A stretch of 53,420 bases of DNA from Saprospiraceae bacterium (GTDB taxonomy: Bacteria > Bacteroidota > Bacteroidia > Chitinophagales > Saprospiraceae), in the NCBI GenBank assembly GCA_027080725.1, contig JALWRC010000071.1, positions 1 through 53,420 of the forward strand. The letters run 5' to 3'. Each line of letters begins with the position of its first letter. Position 1 is the stretch's first letter. Shown in pieces: positions 34,033 through 43,757 of the stretch. The notes beneath the pieces were generated by a model that had not been told where the DNA came from, ran no database searches, and saw only the letters and a list, made by a program, of their open reading frames with translations. Position numbers and translations under genes: made by a program.

Positions 34033-36270
34033 ATGGAGCATTTTTTTAGACATATCGTCGACCGGTATAAGTTATGGGTGATCGTCATGATTCTACTTTC
34101 CCTTTTGGGCGGTTGGTCGGTGCTAACCAAAATGCAATCCGATAATTCCATTGACATCTGGTTTCTGGAGGACGATCCGCACTATCAAGCCTATCTGGAT
34201 TTTCAAAAAAAACAGGGCAGTGATGAGATCGTTCTCGCGTTTATCAAGTCCCCTTCCACCGTGTACGACACGGTCTTCGTACGGAAACTACAAATGGCAG
34301 AAAAAGCACTCTCCCTCCTTCCCTATGTGCGAAAAACCTTGAGCATAGGTAGTGCTGAAGCACCGAGAATCTCCGGCAACAGGCTTACCCTTTCTCCCTT
34401 ATACCGCAAGGGAATGTCCGGCGAACACCTTGCAAAAGCCGTACGCACCTTTCCCCAAAGTGTGGGACATCTCATCGACAGTAGTGAGCAATACGCAGCC
34501 CTATATCTTCAACTCATTCCGACGAAAGCCCTCAAAGCGTATCGCAACCACATCATCGCAGATGTCGATGAGGTGCTCCGCCCATTGTTTGATGACTATA
34601 GACTGAGTGGATTCCCCATTTTCAATGAAGCGGTCAACGAAATCGTACTCCGGGAGGCCTTCACCTTTTCAATAGCTGCGATTCTCATCGTACTTTTTGT
34701 TCTTTTGCTGTTCCTTCCGGATTTGCGGTATTTATCCTTAGCCCTCAGTTCGGTAATCGTCCCTGTATTAACAACTTTTGGCCTTTATGCCCTTTTGGGG
34801 TACAAGATGAATTCGATGACCATCATTATCCCCACCATCCTGATGGTTTACAGTTTGAGTGACACCATACACATCCTCAACACCTACCATCACACCCGGG
34901 CGAGCACTTTAAAGGAGCGCATCATCCGCGCCTTTTCGGCCTCCTTCAAGCCCTGTCTTTTTACGACCTTAACGACCATGGTCGGGTATCTGGCGCTTTA
35001 TCTCGCCGTAATGCCCGCCTTGAAATTGTTGGGTATATTTTCCGCAATAGGACTTGCATTTGCCTTTATTTCTGCATATATCGTAACAGGGACAGGGTTG
35101 ATGCTGCTCGAAAAAAATCGGCGATCTGACGCCCGGCCGCTGCGAATAAGGATACGCCTCGATACAACCGGCATACTTGGACTCATCAACCGGACCACTA
35201 CCAAACACCCTACCGCCATTCTACTTACCTTTAGTGCCTTGTTCGTACTGGGTCTTTGGTCGGTACCCAAAGTCATCATCGACAATGACTCGCGCAATCT
35301 TTTGGCCGATGGGCAGTTCAAACGCGATCTGGATTTTATAGAAAATAAAATGGGTGGAGGTATCCTCTTCTTTCTCAACCTCAACAGCACCGATGAAGCA
35401 TCCATACTAAAGCCCGAAAAACTCAAAGCGATCCGAAAATTTGAGACCGGTATTCGAAATACCCGCATATTGAGCTATCCGCTGTCTATTGTCGATGTAA
35501 GGGACTACCTCACAAAAAAATCCGCGTCACAATTCTTCATAAAGCGCAATACCAACCAACTCCTATCCTCCCTGAAGACAGCTGATAATGATGCCCCGGT
35601 GTTCAATTTACTCAGCCGCGACAATAAGCGCGCCACTCTGATTGCCAATGTCCGGGTGATGAGTTCCACCGCCTATATGGGGCTCCATCACAAGATGGAT
35701 AGTATTTTTCACCAATCCGGACTGGAAGAGGCCGGAGTCCGCATGGAAGTGAAGGGGTATTCGCCGCTTTACATTAAGATGGTGGACTACATCTACACCA
35801 GCCAACTCCGTTCGTTTATCGGTGCCTTTATTGTCGCCTTCCTCATTTTGTTTTACTTCGTCAAAAGCATAAGGATAACTGTTTTGGCACTCATTCCCAA
35901 CCTATTTCCGATACTGATGTTGGCCATCCTCATGTATATTTTTCATATCAATCTGGAAGCCGGCAATTCCATCATTGCTCCGATCATGCTCGGTATCGCC
36001 ATGGATGACACGATTCATCTGCTCTTTCATTTTCAGAGATATCGCGATATGGGAAAGACCATTAAAAGCGCGATGGATCACGCCATGTTATTTACCGGAA
36101 AGGCCGTCATTACGACCTCCCTTTCCCTGGTGTTGGGATTCCTGGTTATCGCTTTTAGCCGGGTCGAAACACTGCGGGAATTTGGCATTCTCTGTTCCTC
36201 TGCGGTGCTGTTTGCATTAGTGGCAGATGGTTTTTTACTCCCGGCACTCATCAAGCGATTCGGGCGCTGA
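34033..36270 (+). CDS. RND/MMPL-family transporter permease
   Basis: A 745-residue inner membrane protein with two repeats, each an N-terminal helix, a large periplasmic loop and a five-helix bundle. Conserved membrane motifs are YSLSDTIHILNTYHH in the first half and GIAMDDTIHLLFHFQRYRD in the second, the latter with the acidic pair typical of proton-driven RND proteins. At this length it fits the HAE3/MMPL type rather than the 1,000-residue AcrB type, and no membrane fusion or outer membrane partner is adjacent; lipid or hopanoid export is possible. I take ATG 34033 as start because the frame's earlier TTG (34006) overlaps the promoter. It heads a run that continues into tadA 27 bases later. 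Confidence 0.88.
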   Translation: MEHFFRHIVDRYKLWVIVMILLSLLGGWSVLTKMQSDNSIDIWFLEDDPHYQAYLDFQKKQGSDEIVLAFIKSPSTVYDTVFVRKLQMAEKALSLLPYVRKTLSIGSAEAPRISGNRLTLSPLYRKGMSGEHLAKAVRTFPQSVGHLIDSSEQYAALYLQLIPTKALKAYRNHIIADVDEVLRPLFDDYRLSGFPIFNEAVNEIVLREAFTFSIAAILIVLFVLLLFLPDLRYLSLALSSVIVPVLTTFGLYALLGYKMNSMTIIIPTILMVYSLSDTIHILNTYHHTRASTLKERIIRAFSASFKPCLFTTLTTMVGYLALYLAVMPALKLLGIFSAIGLAFAFISAYIVTGTGLMLLEKNRRSDARPLRIRIRLDTTGILGLINRTTTKHPTAILLTFSALFVLGLWSVPKVIIDNDSRNLLADGQFKRDLDFIENKMGGGILFFLNLNSTDEASILKPEKLKAIRKFETGIRNTRILSYPLSIVDVRDYLTKKSASQFFIKRNTNQLLSSLKTADNDAPVFNLLSRDNKRATLIANVRVMSSTAYMGLHHKMDSIFHQSGLEEAGVRMEVKGYSPLYIKMVDYIYTSQLRSFIGAFIVAFLILFYFVKSIRITVLALIPNLFPILMLAILMYIFHINLEAGNSIIAPIMLGIAMDDTIHLLFHFQRYRDMGKTIKSAMDHAMLFTGKAVITTSLSLVLGFLVIAFSRVETLREFGILCSSAVLFALVADGFLLPALIKRFGR

Positions 36271-36297
36271 TTTTAATAAGGATAAAATGTAAAATGC

Positions 36298-36759
36298 ATG
36301 TTCACAGTATTTGATGACAAACACTTCATGAAGGAGGCCCTCAAGCAAGCGCAGTTGGCCATGGACGAAGACGAAATTCCCGTCGGAGCCGTCGTCGTCT
36401 CCGACAATCGCATTATCGCCAGAGCCCACAACAATACGGAACAATTGCACGATGTCACCGCGCATGCCGAAATCATAGCTATCACCGCCGCGTCAGATTA
36501 TCTCGGATCGAAGTATCTAAAAGGATGTACCCTGTTCGTAACACTCGAACCCTGTCTGATGTGCGCCGGCGCTTTGCGCTGGTCTCAGATTGACCGTTTG
36601 GTGTATGCAGCCCCGGACGAAAAACACGGTTTTATGCGCTATGGCAAAGGGGTCCTGCACCCTTCGACCACCTTAGCGTACGGCATTCTGCAAGACGAAA
36701 GTAGCCGCCTGTTACGAACATTCTTTCAAAAAAAACGTACCATTGATAAATTAATCTAA
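36298..36759 (+). CDS. tadA: tRNA-specific adenosine deaminase
   Basis: A 153-residue cytidine deaminase-fold enzyme that converts A34 to inosine in tRNA-Arg. The zinc site is complete: HAE at 56-58, with catalytic Glu58, and PCLMC with Cys86 and Cys89. The family start MKEALKQAQLAMDEDEIPVGAVVV is present. Between the RND gene and AMP nucleosidase; the stop is one base before the next start codon, so it is co-translated with it. Confidence 0.93.
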   Translation: MFTVFDDKHFMKEALKQAQLAMDEDEIPVGAVVVSDNRIIARAHNNTEQLHDVTAHAEIIAITAASDYLGSKYLKGCTLFVTLEPCLMCAGALRWSQIDRLVYAAPDEKHGFMRYGKGVLHPSTTLAYGILQDESSRLLRTFFQKKRTIDKLI

Positions 36760-36760
36760 T

Positions 36761-37534
36761 ATGACGACCAAAGAAGCGATTACCCGCAATTGGCTCCCCC
36801 GCTACACGGGAATGCCTCTGGAAAAGTTTGGAAAATATATTCTTCTCGTCAATTTTGATCACTACCTCGAAGTCTTTGCCCGGCATTTTAATGTCGAGAT
36901 TTATGGAGAATCCAAATCCATGCGATCGGCCACTTCCGGTGAAATAACCATGATCAATTTCGGGATGGGAAGCCCCAATGCCGCTACAATTGTAGATTTG
37001 CTGTCCGCTATATCACCCAAAGCGATTTTATTCCTGGGGAAATGTGGGGGACTTAAGAAAAAACTCCATGTAGGAGACCTCATTCTACCCATCGCAGCCA
37101 TACGAGGAGAGGGAACCTCCAATGACTACTTTCCTCCTGAAGTTCCGGCACTCCCGGCTTTTGCCCTGCAAAAAGCCATCTCTACCACGATCAGAGACTA
37201 TCAGCAAGACTATTGGACAGGGACAGTTTACACCACCAACGTGCGGGTCTGGGAGTACAAAGAGGAATTCAAAGAATACTTGAGAAGCATCCGGGCGATG
37301 GCCATAGATATGGAAACCGCAACCATCTTTACCACCGCTTTTCACAATCACATTCCGGCCGGTGCCCTCCTACTCGTCTCCGATGTTCCCATGGTCCCCG
37401 AAGGGGTTAAAACCGATAAAAGCGATAAAAAAGTCACGGAAGAATTTGCTGCCAGACATCTTAAAATCGGAGTGGACTCCTTGCACCAAATCATTCAGAA
37501 CAAGAAAACAATCAAACATTTGAGGTTTGATTAA
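36761..37534 (+). CDS. amn: AMP nucleosidase
   Basis: A 257-residue phosphorylase-fold enzyme that splits AMP into adenine and ribose-5-phosphate. The glycine-rich loop INFGMGSPNAATIVDLL and the ribose/nucleobase site AMAIDMETATIF are typical of the PNP/UDP family, and the final SDVPMVPEGVKTDKSDKKV matches AMP nucleosidases. The short form without the N-terminal extra domain of E. coli Amn (484 residues) is usual in Bacteroidota. It begins one base after the tadA stop; adenine release may feed salvage. Confidence 0.88.
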   Translation: MTTKEAITRNWLPRYTGMPLEKFGKYILLVNFDHYLEVFARHFNVEIYGESKSMRSATSGEITMINFGMGSPNAATIVDLLSAISPKAILFLGKCGGLKKKLHVGDLILPIAAIRGEGTSNDYFPPEVPALPAFALQKAISTTIRDYQQDYWTGTVYTTNVRVWEYKEEFKEYLRSIRAMAIDMETATIFTTAFHNHIPAGALLLVSDVPMVPEGVKTDKSDKKVTEEFAARHLKIGVDSLHQIIQNKKTIKHLRFD

Positions 37535-37643
37535 TCCATCATATACGGCTCCCGCTCTTGGTACTTCACTTTTGAGACCGTAGGACAACAGGGGCTATAA
37601 CGCATCAGATTATTCTCCAAATATTCCCTCAAGGGCGCATCTA

Positions 37644-38768
37644 ATGAAAGGCAGCTTACATCTCTTCACTTTCCAACACATCCCGGTCAAACTTCACTGG
37701 AGCTTTGTCCTTATCATCGCTTGGTTTGGGTATGTCGTTTTTTCGGAGGGATTTCAAGGGAGTGAGATTGGGTGGTTTGTCGTGCTGGTCATTTGTATGT
37801 TTAGTTTTGTGGTGATGCACGAATTCGGGCATGCGCTGGCCGCAAAGCGCTACGGGGTAACCACCCGGGATATCATCCTGCTACCCATAGGTGGGATGGC
37901 CCGGTTGGAGAATATTCCGGAAAACCCCATACAAGAACTCATCATCGCCATTGCAGGCCCGATGGTCAATGTAGCCCTCGCGCTCCTCCTACTCGCAGCC
38001 ATTCTCCTATTTGGTCTTTGGGACAGCACTTCCCTCGCTTCCAATCTCACTCAAGTCTTAACCCTGAAAGGGGTCATCGTTCTCCTGTTTATCATGAACA
38101 TCGGCCTCTTTCTATTCAACCTTGTCCCCGCTTTTCCGATGGATGGCGGAAGGGTATTTCGCGCCTTTTTGGCGATGAAAACCGACCGCCTTACCGCCAC
38201 CAAATGGGCGTCCCGTGTGGGACAAATGCTCGCTATCGTGTTCTTCATCTTCGGTGCCAGCGTCGACCATTATGGATTAATGATGATCGGCGTTTTTATT
38301 TTTTTTGCTGCACAAACGGAATACCATGCGGTAAGATACCGGCAAAATACCATTAAAGTCTCAACAGCCCTTCCACTTCGGGCCTTGTACCGGCCCAACT
38401 ACACTCCTTTACGCCTCACTCAGTCGATGCTTTGGCCGGCCGACACGTTCGTGCGGGGTATGGAGACCAGCTTTGTGGTACAGGACGATGCCGGCAATTT
38501 TGTCGGCACCCTGCCGGAAGCCCAAATCCTATCCGCCATCAAAGAAGGCCGCGAAGAGGAACCCATTGCGTCTTTTGTCCAATTGGGAATACCCATTTTG
38601 GATGTCCGGGACTCCGCGGGCGAAGCCTTGGATAAAATGGCACAATTTCATACCGACATCGCCTTAATCCAAGAGGATGGAAATCCCATCGGTGTCGTCC
38701 AACGCCCCGTGATACAAAGGGCGCTCAAAAACATGAAAATATCCAATTCCATCTCCACCAACAGCTGA
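37644..38768 (+). CDS. Site-2 protease family protein with CBS-like C-terminus
   Basis: A 374-residue intramembrane metalloprotease of the M50 (SpoIVFB-like) group. The zinc site is HEFGH (His59, Glu60, His63) in the second membrane helix, with the third ligand Asp167 in PAFPMDGGRV. About six membrane helices span residues 1-235. From 290 on, SFVVQDDAGNFVGTLPEAQIL and DKMAQFHTDIALIQEDGNPIGVVQRP look like a CBS pair, which often binds adenine nucleotides and regulates such proteases. It follows amn by 109 bases and precedes the PAP2 gene by 8 bases. Substrate, perhaps a membrane-held regulator, is unknown. Confidence 0.92.
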   Translation: MKGSLHLFTFQHIPVKLHWSFVLIIAWFGYVVFSEGFQGSEIGWFVVLVICMFSFVVMHEFGHALAAKRYGVTTRDIILLPIGGMARLENIPENPIQELIIAIAGPMVNVALALLLLAAILLFGLWDSTSLASNLTQVLTLKGVIVLLFIMNIGLFLFNLVPAFPMDGGRVFRAFLAMKTDRLTATKWASRVGQMLAIVFFIFGASVDHYGLMMIGVFIFFAAQTEYHAVRYRQNTIKVSTALPLRALYRPNYTPLRLTQSMLWPADTFVRGMETSFVVQDDAGNFVGTLPEAQILSAIKEGREEEPIASFVQLGIPILDVRDSAGEALDKMAQFHTDIALIQEDGNPIGVVQRPVIQRALKNMKISNSISTNS

Positions 38769-38776
38769 CTCCCATC

Positions 38777-39508
38777 ATGAAAAATATGTATTCGTTGCTC
38801 CTTCTCTTTGTCTTACAATCCGCATTTGGCCAGAATGCTTCTTGGTGGCATCCTGCTCCGGATACCAATCGCCTGATGACGACCTACCGGACGCCCTTCC
38901 TCCTCTCTACGGCTCTTATATCAGGCGGGCTGGTCACCTATCACCAAGACACCAAAGAGTGGTTTCAGCACTTCGTCCGCAGCCGGATCCATCACCAAAA
39001 TACCATCGAAGATTACCTGCAGCATGGCTCGTACGGGCTCCTTATCGCAGGGCAACTTTTCGGGCAAAAGCCACTCCACACCCCTAAGGGGCAGCTCATT
39101 TATGCCCTCACCTCCAACATTGGAGCGGTGGGCATCACCTCCATCATCAAAGAACTCGTCAACGAACGACGCCCCAACGGAGGCCACCTCTCTTTCCCCT
39201 CCGGACATACCACACATGCCTTCGCAGCCGCCACGGTTCTCTATTGGGAATACCGGGATTCCAACCCCTGGATTGCATACAGCGGATACTCCTTCGCTTG
39301 TGCTACCGGCCTCCTGAGAATCGTCCACAACCGCCACTGGATCAATGATGTCTTAGTGGGGGCCGGAATTGGGATACTGGTCCCCACCCTGATGTATTAT
39401 TACGCTCCCTTTCCCGGTATGAAATGGGCGCCTGCAGGCAAAGCGATTTCGTTTTACCCCGTCTATCATTCCGGAGGAGCGGGGATGGGTTTTAGTATGA
39501 AATGGTAG
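38777..39508 (+). CDS. PAP2-family phosphatase
   Basis: A 243-residue membrane-associated phosphatase. The three signature motifs are in order: K(125)xxxxxxRP, the PSGHTTHAF loop (141-149) with catalytic His144, and R(181)xxxxxHWINDV with His187. An N-terminal signal sequence (MYSLLLLFVLQSAFGQ) places it in the periplasm or outer face of the membrane. It may act on undecaprenyl or lipid A phosphates. Start is 8 bases after the protease stop. Its end, FSMKW, is encoded by a copy of the GTATGAAATGG motif (39495-39505). Confidence 0.92.
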   Translation: MKNMYSLLLLFVLQSAFGQNASWWHPAPDTNRLMTTYRTPFLLSTALISGGLVTYHQDTKEWFQHFVRSRIHHQNTIEDYLQHGSYGLLIAGQLFGQKPLHTPKGQLIYALTSNIGAVGITSIIKELVNERRPNGGHLSFPSGHTTHAFAAATVLYWEYRDSNPWIAYSGYSFACATGLLRIVHNRHWINDVLVGAGIGILVPTLMYYYAPFPGMKWAPAGKAISFYPVYHSGGAGMGFSMKW

Positions 39509-39613
39509 ATAAAGCCCTGCACAAATAAAGGTTAATATATGGCGTCGTAGCGGGCTTAAAATTCGCGTAACTTCGCCTTATGCAACAAAGATTGGAAAAT
39601 TCATAGAATTTTT

Positions 39614-40487
39614 CTATCTTTTATTTGGTTTATTTTCAATATAAATTTTATCATTAATTTTTTTAAGAGCTTTCATAAAGTCTTTTTCATTCAAAATTGT
39701 TAATTGGTAATCGCTAATTTCTTTCAATTTTAAGTAACGTTCTTTTTTTTCTATTCCATTTTTGATTAATTCGGCGTTAATACTTTCCAAATTGGATAAA
39801 ACTGCTAATTCGTTAATACTTGGCTATATCTCTGATATTCATTCCTTGATTAGCATATTTTGGGTTAGCATCTCTCCAATCTTTTGCTGTGCACCCAAAA
39901 AGGACAATGTTTAATAAATCTGCTTCGTCTGCATAAATCAACCATTCTTTGTTTTTCTCATAATTCTTTTTCGGAAGTATATAATTTTTTACGGCATCTG
40001 TGCGAATATGGTAATTTGCTTTACTTATTATTCGCTTGAAATTCCATTCAAGATTATATTGATTGGTTTCAATTTCTTTTAACCTTTGGTATTCCGTAAT
40101 TAGATATAATTCGAATGTTGGGCTTATCCAAGTTCCAAATTCAAATGCAATATCTTTGTGAGCATAGGTTCCGCCATATCATCCTGCTTTTGAGAAAATT
40201 CCGATTGCATTTGTCTTTTCAGTCCATTCTTTTACACTAACTTTAAAACTATTCAATCCTGATTTATTTCTAATTATGGCGAATTCGCCATAATTAAAAT
40301 TTGGATTATTAATTCTTTCCCATACACTCATAAATTCAAGCGTGTTTCTGTTTCTTAACCAGTCAGTTATAAAGAAGTTTCCGTCTTTTGCTTTTAACAT
40401 ATCAGTTAAACAAATATAATCCTGTTCGTCTTTTTTGACGATTGAGATTAGTTTATCTTCTACTTGAATTTTAGATATTTTCGACAT
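39614..40487 (-). pseudogene. Decayed KilA-N domain gene
   Basis: The first 100 or so codons (MSKISKIQVEDKLISIVKKDEQDYICLTDMLKAKDG...) are a KilA-N DNA-binding domain. At 40178 an in-frame TGA replaces the Arg expected in SKAGRYGGTYAH, consistent with a CGA-to-TGA change; the frame continues with clear homology (YGGTYAHKDIAFEFGTWISPTFELYLI...). A single-base insertion near 39825 shifts the frame inside the segment RDIASINELAVLSNLES, and the gene would end at 39614. So there are at least two disabling mutations. KilA-N genes occur in phages and mobile defence islands. The gene is AT-rich like nothing around it except the island at 1-3050. Confidence 0.8.
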
Positions 40488-40617
40488 AAAAAAAATTTTT
40501 ACAAATTTAAGATAAATATTTAATCTGTATACCAATCAAATACAGTAGAAGGTAAAATAAAAGAAATATAATTATGTATGAAAAGAATGAATAGAAAGGA
40601 TTTGCAGCTTGAATTCA

Positions 40618-40760
40618 GGTATCACTAACTGCACTAAACTCACCTACAACAAACTGCCCGGAAGCCTCCCGGCTCCAGAGCTGACGAAGGAAGACTTGGA
40701 AGCGGAGAAACACGAGAACGATCGGCGCAAACTTGGAAACTGTGCGCTTTGTAATACACA
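40618..40760 (+). repeat. MITE-like element, copy 1
   Basis: About 143 bases. The right end GTGCGCTTTGTAATACACA matches the inverted-complement form of the left end seen in copy 2 (TGTATTACAAACTGCAC); its own left end is a degenerate version. The interior has the GCTGACG...ACTTGGAAGCGGAG block shared with the copies at 48707 and 49081. Between the KilA-N remnant and the molybdopterin oxidoreductase stop. Confidence 0.65.
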
Positions 40761-40816
40761 CTAAAGCATTTGGCGCGATAGATAGCTAGAATAAAGCAGC
40801 CCTTTACAGGATGCCT

Positions 40817-43678
40817 CTACTTCTTATAAAAGGCCTCCAACACGGGTTTTAACGGGCGCTTGAGCCAAAGGGGTCTTCGCAGGCCGTCCGGTCCCGGAGC
40901 GGGTCTCGTCATCGCCAACCACTCCTTATACTGCTCAAAAGACTTGTTGGTATCCACAAAGACATCTCCGTATTTGTCATCCGGTCCCGGCCGCTCGATG
41001 CGTATGCGCTGGAGCCATGCATGATGCCCGCTGATGGGGTCAGGATGTACCGCATGGGTGAGATTTTGGTGCACCCCTCCATCCGACCAAAAGATACGGG
41101 AACTATCGGCATCGTCACTCTTGAACGGCCGGATACCGCGAATGATACTCATCTTCCATCCTCCTTTGCCGTCATTGTCGATTTTGACCGTATTGGTAGC
41201 CCAGCGGTTGCCGGCCACGTCTTCCGGCCTCCTCCATCGTCCGATATGATGTGAGCAGGCGACCACCCCGGGCTTCATCCCCTGCGTCACCCATACCTTA
41301 TCAATAAAATACCCGATATCGGTAACAATCTTGACCAAATCACCATTCTTAAACCCATGTTTCTTTGCATCGTCCGGATGCATCCATATAGGATTCCGGT
41401 TGGAGATTTCGGCCAGCCACTTGGCATTTCCCGAGCGGGAGTGAATCAGCGTCGGGAGGCGGAAGTTGGGCAACAAGACACACTCATTCTCCTTGAGATT
41501 GTCGGGATGAATGTGGCTTTTGACATAACGGGGTATGGCATACTCCGGCCACTTCCAGTCCACCATTGTCTGCGAATAAAATTCGTTCTTTCTCGAGGGC
41601 GTAGGAAAGCCGACATATGCCGTACCATCGACCATTACACCGATGGCCTTCCCCTCCTTTGTGATCAACCCGGTTTTAGAATCCACTTCTGCGCCCTGCA
41701 TCTGCTCCGCAGACAATTTCTTTTCATTCTTCTTATACCCGTGCTTTTCGACCTCAAAGGATCCATACCTTCGCATGTACTCCAACTCTGCAAAGTCTCC
41801 CTTAAAGCCGTCTTCCTTGGCTTTCTCGGGCAATCCCGGAGTGCGCTCGAAGATATATTGATAGTACTCGTGGATATTGATTTTCTCCCCGGGGCGATAA
41901 GGCGATTTGAAATGCTCGCGGATACCCAGCGAACCATCTTCATCTATTCTCCATGACAGCTCTATCCAAAACTCGTCTTCTTCCCACACTTCTCCGGGAT
42001 TTACCTCGTAAGTAAACTCCACTTCCTTGCCGGCACGGCGTGCGGCTTCCCGCAAGACAGGTTGGCGGAAAGCGACCCACGTTCCGCTATGGGTGGCATA
42101 ACTGTTGATATCGTGCCGCTCGGCGGAGTGTCCCATGGGCAGCACATAATCCGCATAATAAGCCGTCTCATTCCAAGTCGGCGTCAGTGCGATGTGCATC
42201 CCTACTTTTTCGGCGTCCAAGAGCATCTCCATCCACGAAAAGCCATCGGGATAGGTCCATACCGGATTGAATACACGGGTAAAATACACTTCCATCCTTC
42301 CTCGTCCATCTTTGACCAAATGGGGCAATATCTGCGACATCTCGAAGTGCGCCAACGGGTATTCGTCGGGGTAATGCAACTCGTTCCACACCTTCACCGG
42401 AGGCGGATTGTCGAAGAATTGGGGTTTGAATTTATTCCATGAATTGGGGCTTGTGCCTCCTACGGCACCGACGCTTCCGGTGACCACACACAAAAAATGC
42501 AATGCTCTCGATACCGCCCATCCACCGAGATTGCCGATGGAGGCAGAACGCCAGGTATGGGTCGCAAAACGCGATCCCGCAGCGCCAATTTCGTAGGCGA
42601 TACTCCTTATTTTCTCCGCATCCACACCACTCTCTTTGGCGGCGAACTCCGGTGTAAACTCCTTGTACTCCTCTATCACAGCAGCGATAAAATTGTCAAA
42701 AGTCGCTTCCGTACCGGGATGCACCTTCTCCATATATTCCTGCCAATTGACCCACTTCTCCATATAGTCCCGGTTGTACATGCCCTCTTCCAACAGGATT
42801 TTGACCCAAGCGAGCAATATAGCGACTTCGGAACCCGGGTAGGTAGGCAACCAATGGTCCGCCATACTGGCCGTATTGGAAAGGCGTGGATCCATCACAC
42901 AGAGCTTTGCGCCCTTCATCTTCCCTTCGATAATGCGCTGGGCGTGTGGATTGAAATAGTGTCCGGACTCTAAATGCGCGGAGATGAGCAGGATAAATTT
43001 TGAGTTGGCATGATCGGGAGACGGACGGTCATAGCCGTACCATAAGGCGTACCCCGTACGGGCGCCTGCAGAACAAATATTGGTGTGGCTGTTGTGCCCA
43101 TCAACGCCCCAAGCCTGCAATACGCGGTTGGCGTATCCCTCATGTCCCGGTCGTCCGACGTGATAGACAACTTCATCCCGACGGTCCTCTTTCAAGGCTT
43201 TCCGGATTCGCGCTGCAATGTCATCCAATGCTTCGTCCCATGACACCCGTTCCCATTTGCCCTCTCCGCGCTTTCCCGTGCGTTTCATCGGGTACAATAT
43301 GCGATCCGGATCGGTGAGCTGATTGATGGTCGCCGGTCCTTTGGCACAGTTTCGACCGCGACTCCCCGGATGATGGGGGTTGCCCTCCAACTTTCGGATG
43401 GACATATCTTCCTTATCGACATAGGCGGTCAGACCACAGGCGGATTCGCAGTTGAAGCACGTGGTCGGCACCAAGGTGTAGGTCTTCTTCACCTTAAACG
43501 GCCATGCTTTTGCCTCGTATTCCGTCCATTCGCCCCATTGATCCGAAGGCGGATACTTGATTTGCGCCCCTTGTGGAGCAATACGCTCCAGATTTGCCGG
43601 CCCCTCTTGGTGAAGGTCCGGAATGATATGCAACTTCTCTGCTATTTTCTCTATAAACGAAGGTTTTTTATGACCCAT
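40817..43678 (-). CDS. Molybdopterin oxidoreductase catalytic subunit
   Basis: A 953-residue DMSO reductase-superfamily protein, with a bis-MGD molybdenum cofactor. The [4Fe-4S] ligands are Cys74, Cys77, Cys81 and Cys111 (CFNCESAC...RNCAKG). The segment HTNICSAGARTGYALW places Cys202 where NapA and related enzymes have the Mo-binding Cys. There is no twin-arginine signal in the first 60 residues, so the enzyme should face the cytoplasm, unlike PsrA and PhsA. That and the fused partner subunit at 43757-45355 are reminiscent of cytoplasmic sulfite dehydrogenase SoeA. The natural substrate (sulfite, polysulfide, thiosulfate, other) cannot be read from the sequence. Confidence 0.9.
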   Translation of the reverse strand: MGHKKPSFIEKIAEKLHIIPDLHQEGPANLERIAPQGAQIKYPPSDQWGEWTEYEAKAWPFKVKKTYTLVPTTCFNCESACGLTAYVDKEDMSIRKLEGNPHHPGSRGRNCAKGPATINQLTDPDRILYPMKRTGKRGEGKWERVSWDEALDDIAARIRKALKEDRRDEVVYHVGRPGHEGYANRVLQAWGVDGHNSHTNICSAGARTGYALWYGYDRPSPDHANSKFILLISAHLESGHYFNPHAQRIIEGKMKGAKLCVMDPRLSNTASMADHWLPTYPGSEVAILLAWVKILLEEGMYNRDYMEKWVNWQEYMEKVHPGTEATFDNFIAAVIEEYKEFTPEFAAKESGVDAEKIRSIAYEIGAAGSRFATHTWRSASIGNLGGWAVSRALHFLCVVTGSVGAVGGTSPNSWNKFKPQFFDNPPPVKVWNELHYPDEYPLAHFEMSQILPHLVKDGRGRMEVYFTRVFNPVWTYPDGFSWMEMLLDAEKVGMHIALTPTWNETAYYADYVLPMGHSAERHDINSYATHSGTWVAFRQPVLREAARRAGKEVEFTYEVNPGEVWEEDEFWIELSWRIDEDGSLGIREHFKSPYRPGEKINIHEYYQYIFERTPGLPEKAKEDGFKGDFAELEYMRRYGSFEVEKHGYKKNEKKLSAEQMQGAEVDSKTGLITKEGKAIGVMVDGTAYVGFPTPSRKNEFYSQTMVDWKWPEYAIPRYVKSHIHPDNLKENECVLLPNFRLPTLIHSRSGNAKWLAEISNRNPIWMHPDDAKKHGFKNGDLVKIVTDIGYFIDKVWVTQGMKPGVVACSHHIGRWRRPEDVAGNRWATNTVKIDNDGKGGWKMSIIRGIRPFKSDDADSSRIFWSDGGVHQNLTHAVHPDPISGHHAWLQRIRIERPGPDDKYGDVFVDTNKSFEQYKEWLAMTRPAPGPDGLRRPLWLKRPLKPVLEAFYKK

Positions 43679-43721
43679 TGTTTGATGTTTTTTTAGTATG
43701 AAATGGTTACTTTTTTATCCG

Positions 43722-43757
43722 GTATGAAATGGTAGACTGCAGCCTGCCATTTCATAC
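43722..43757. repeat. Inverted pair of the GTATGAAATGG motif
   Basis: GTATGAAATGG (43722-43732) and its complement CCATTTCATAC (43747-43757) form an 11-bp stem with a 14-base loop. A third, direct copy is at 43696-43706. The hairpin spans the gap between the two oxidoreductase genes and reaches the stop codon of the upstream one, so it could act as a partial terminator or RNA-stability element. Confidence 0.85.
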
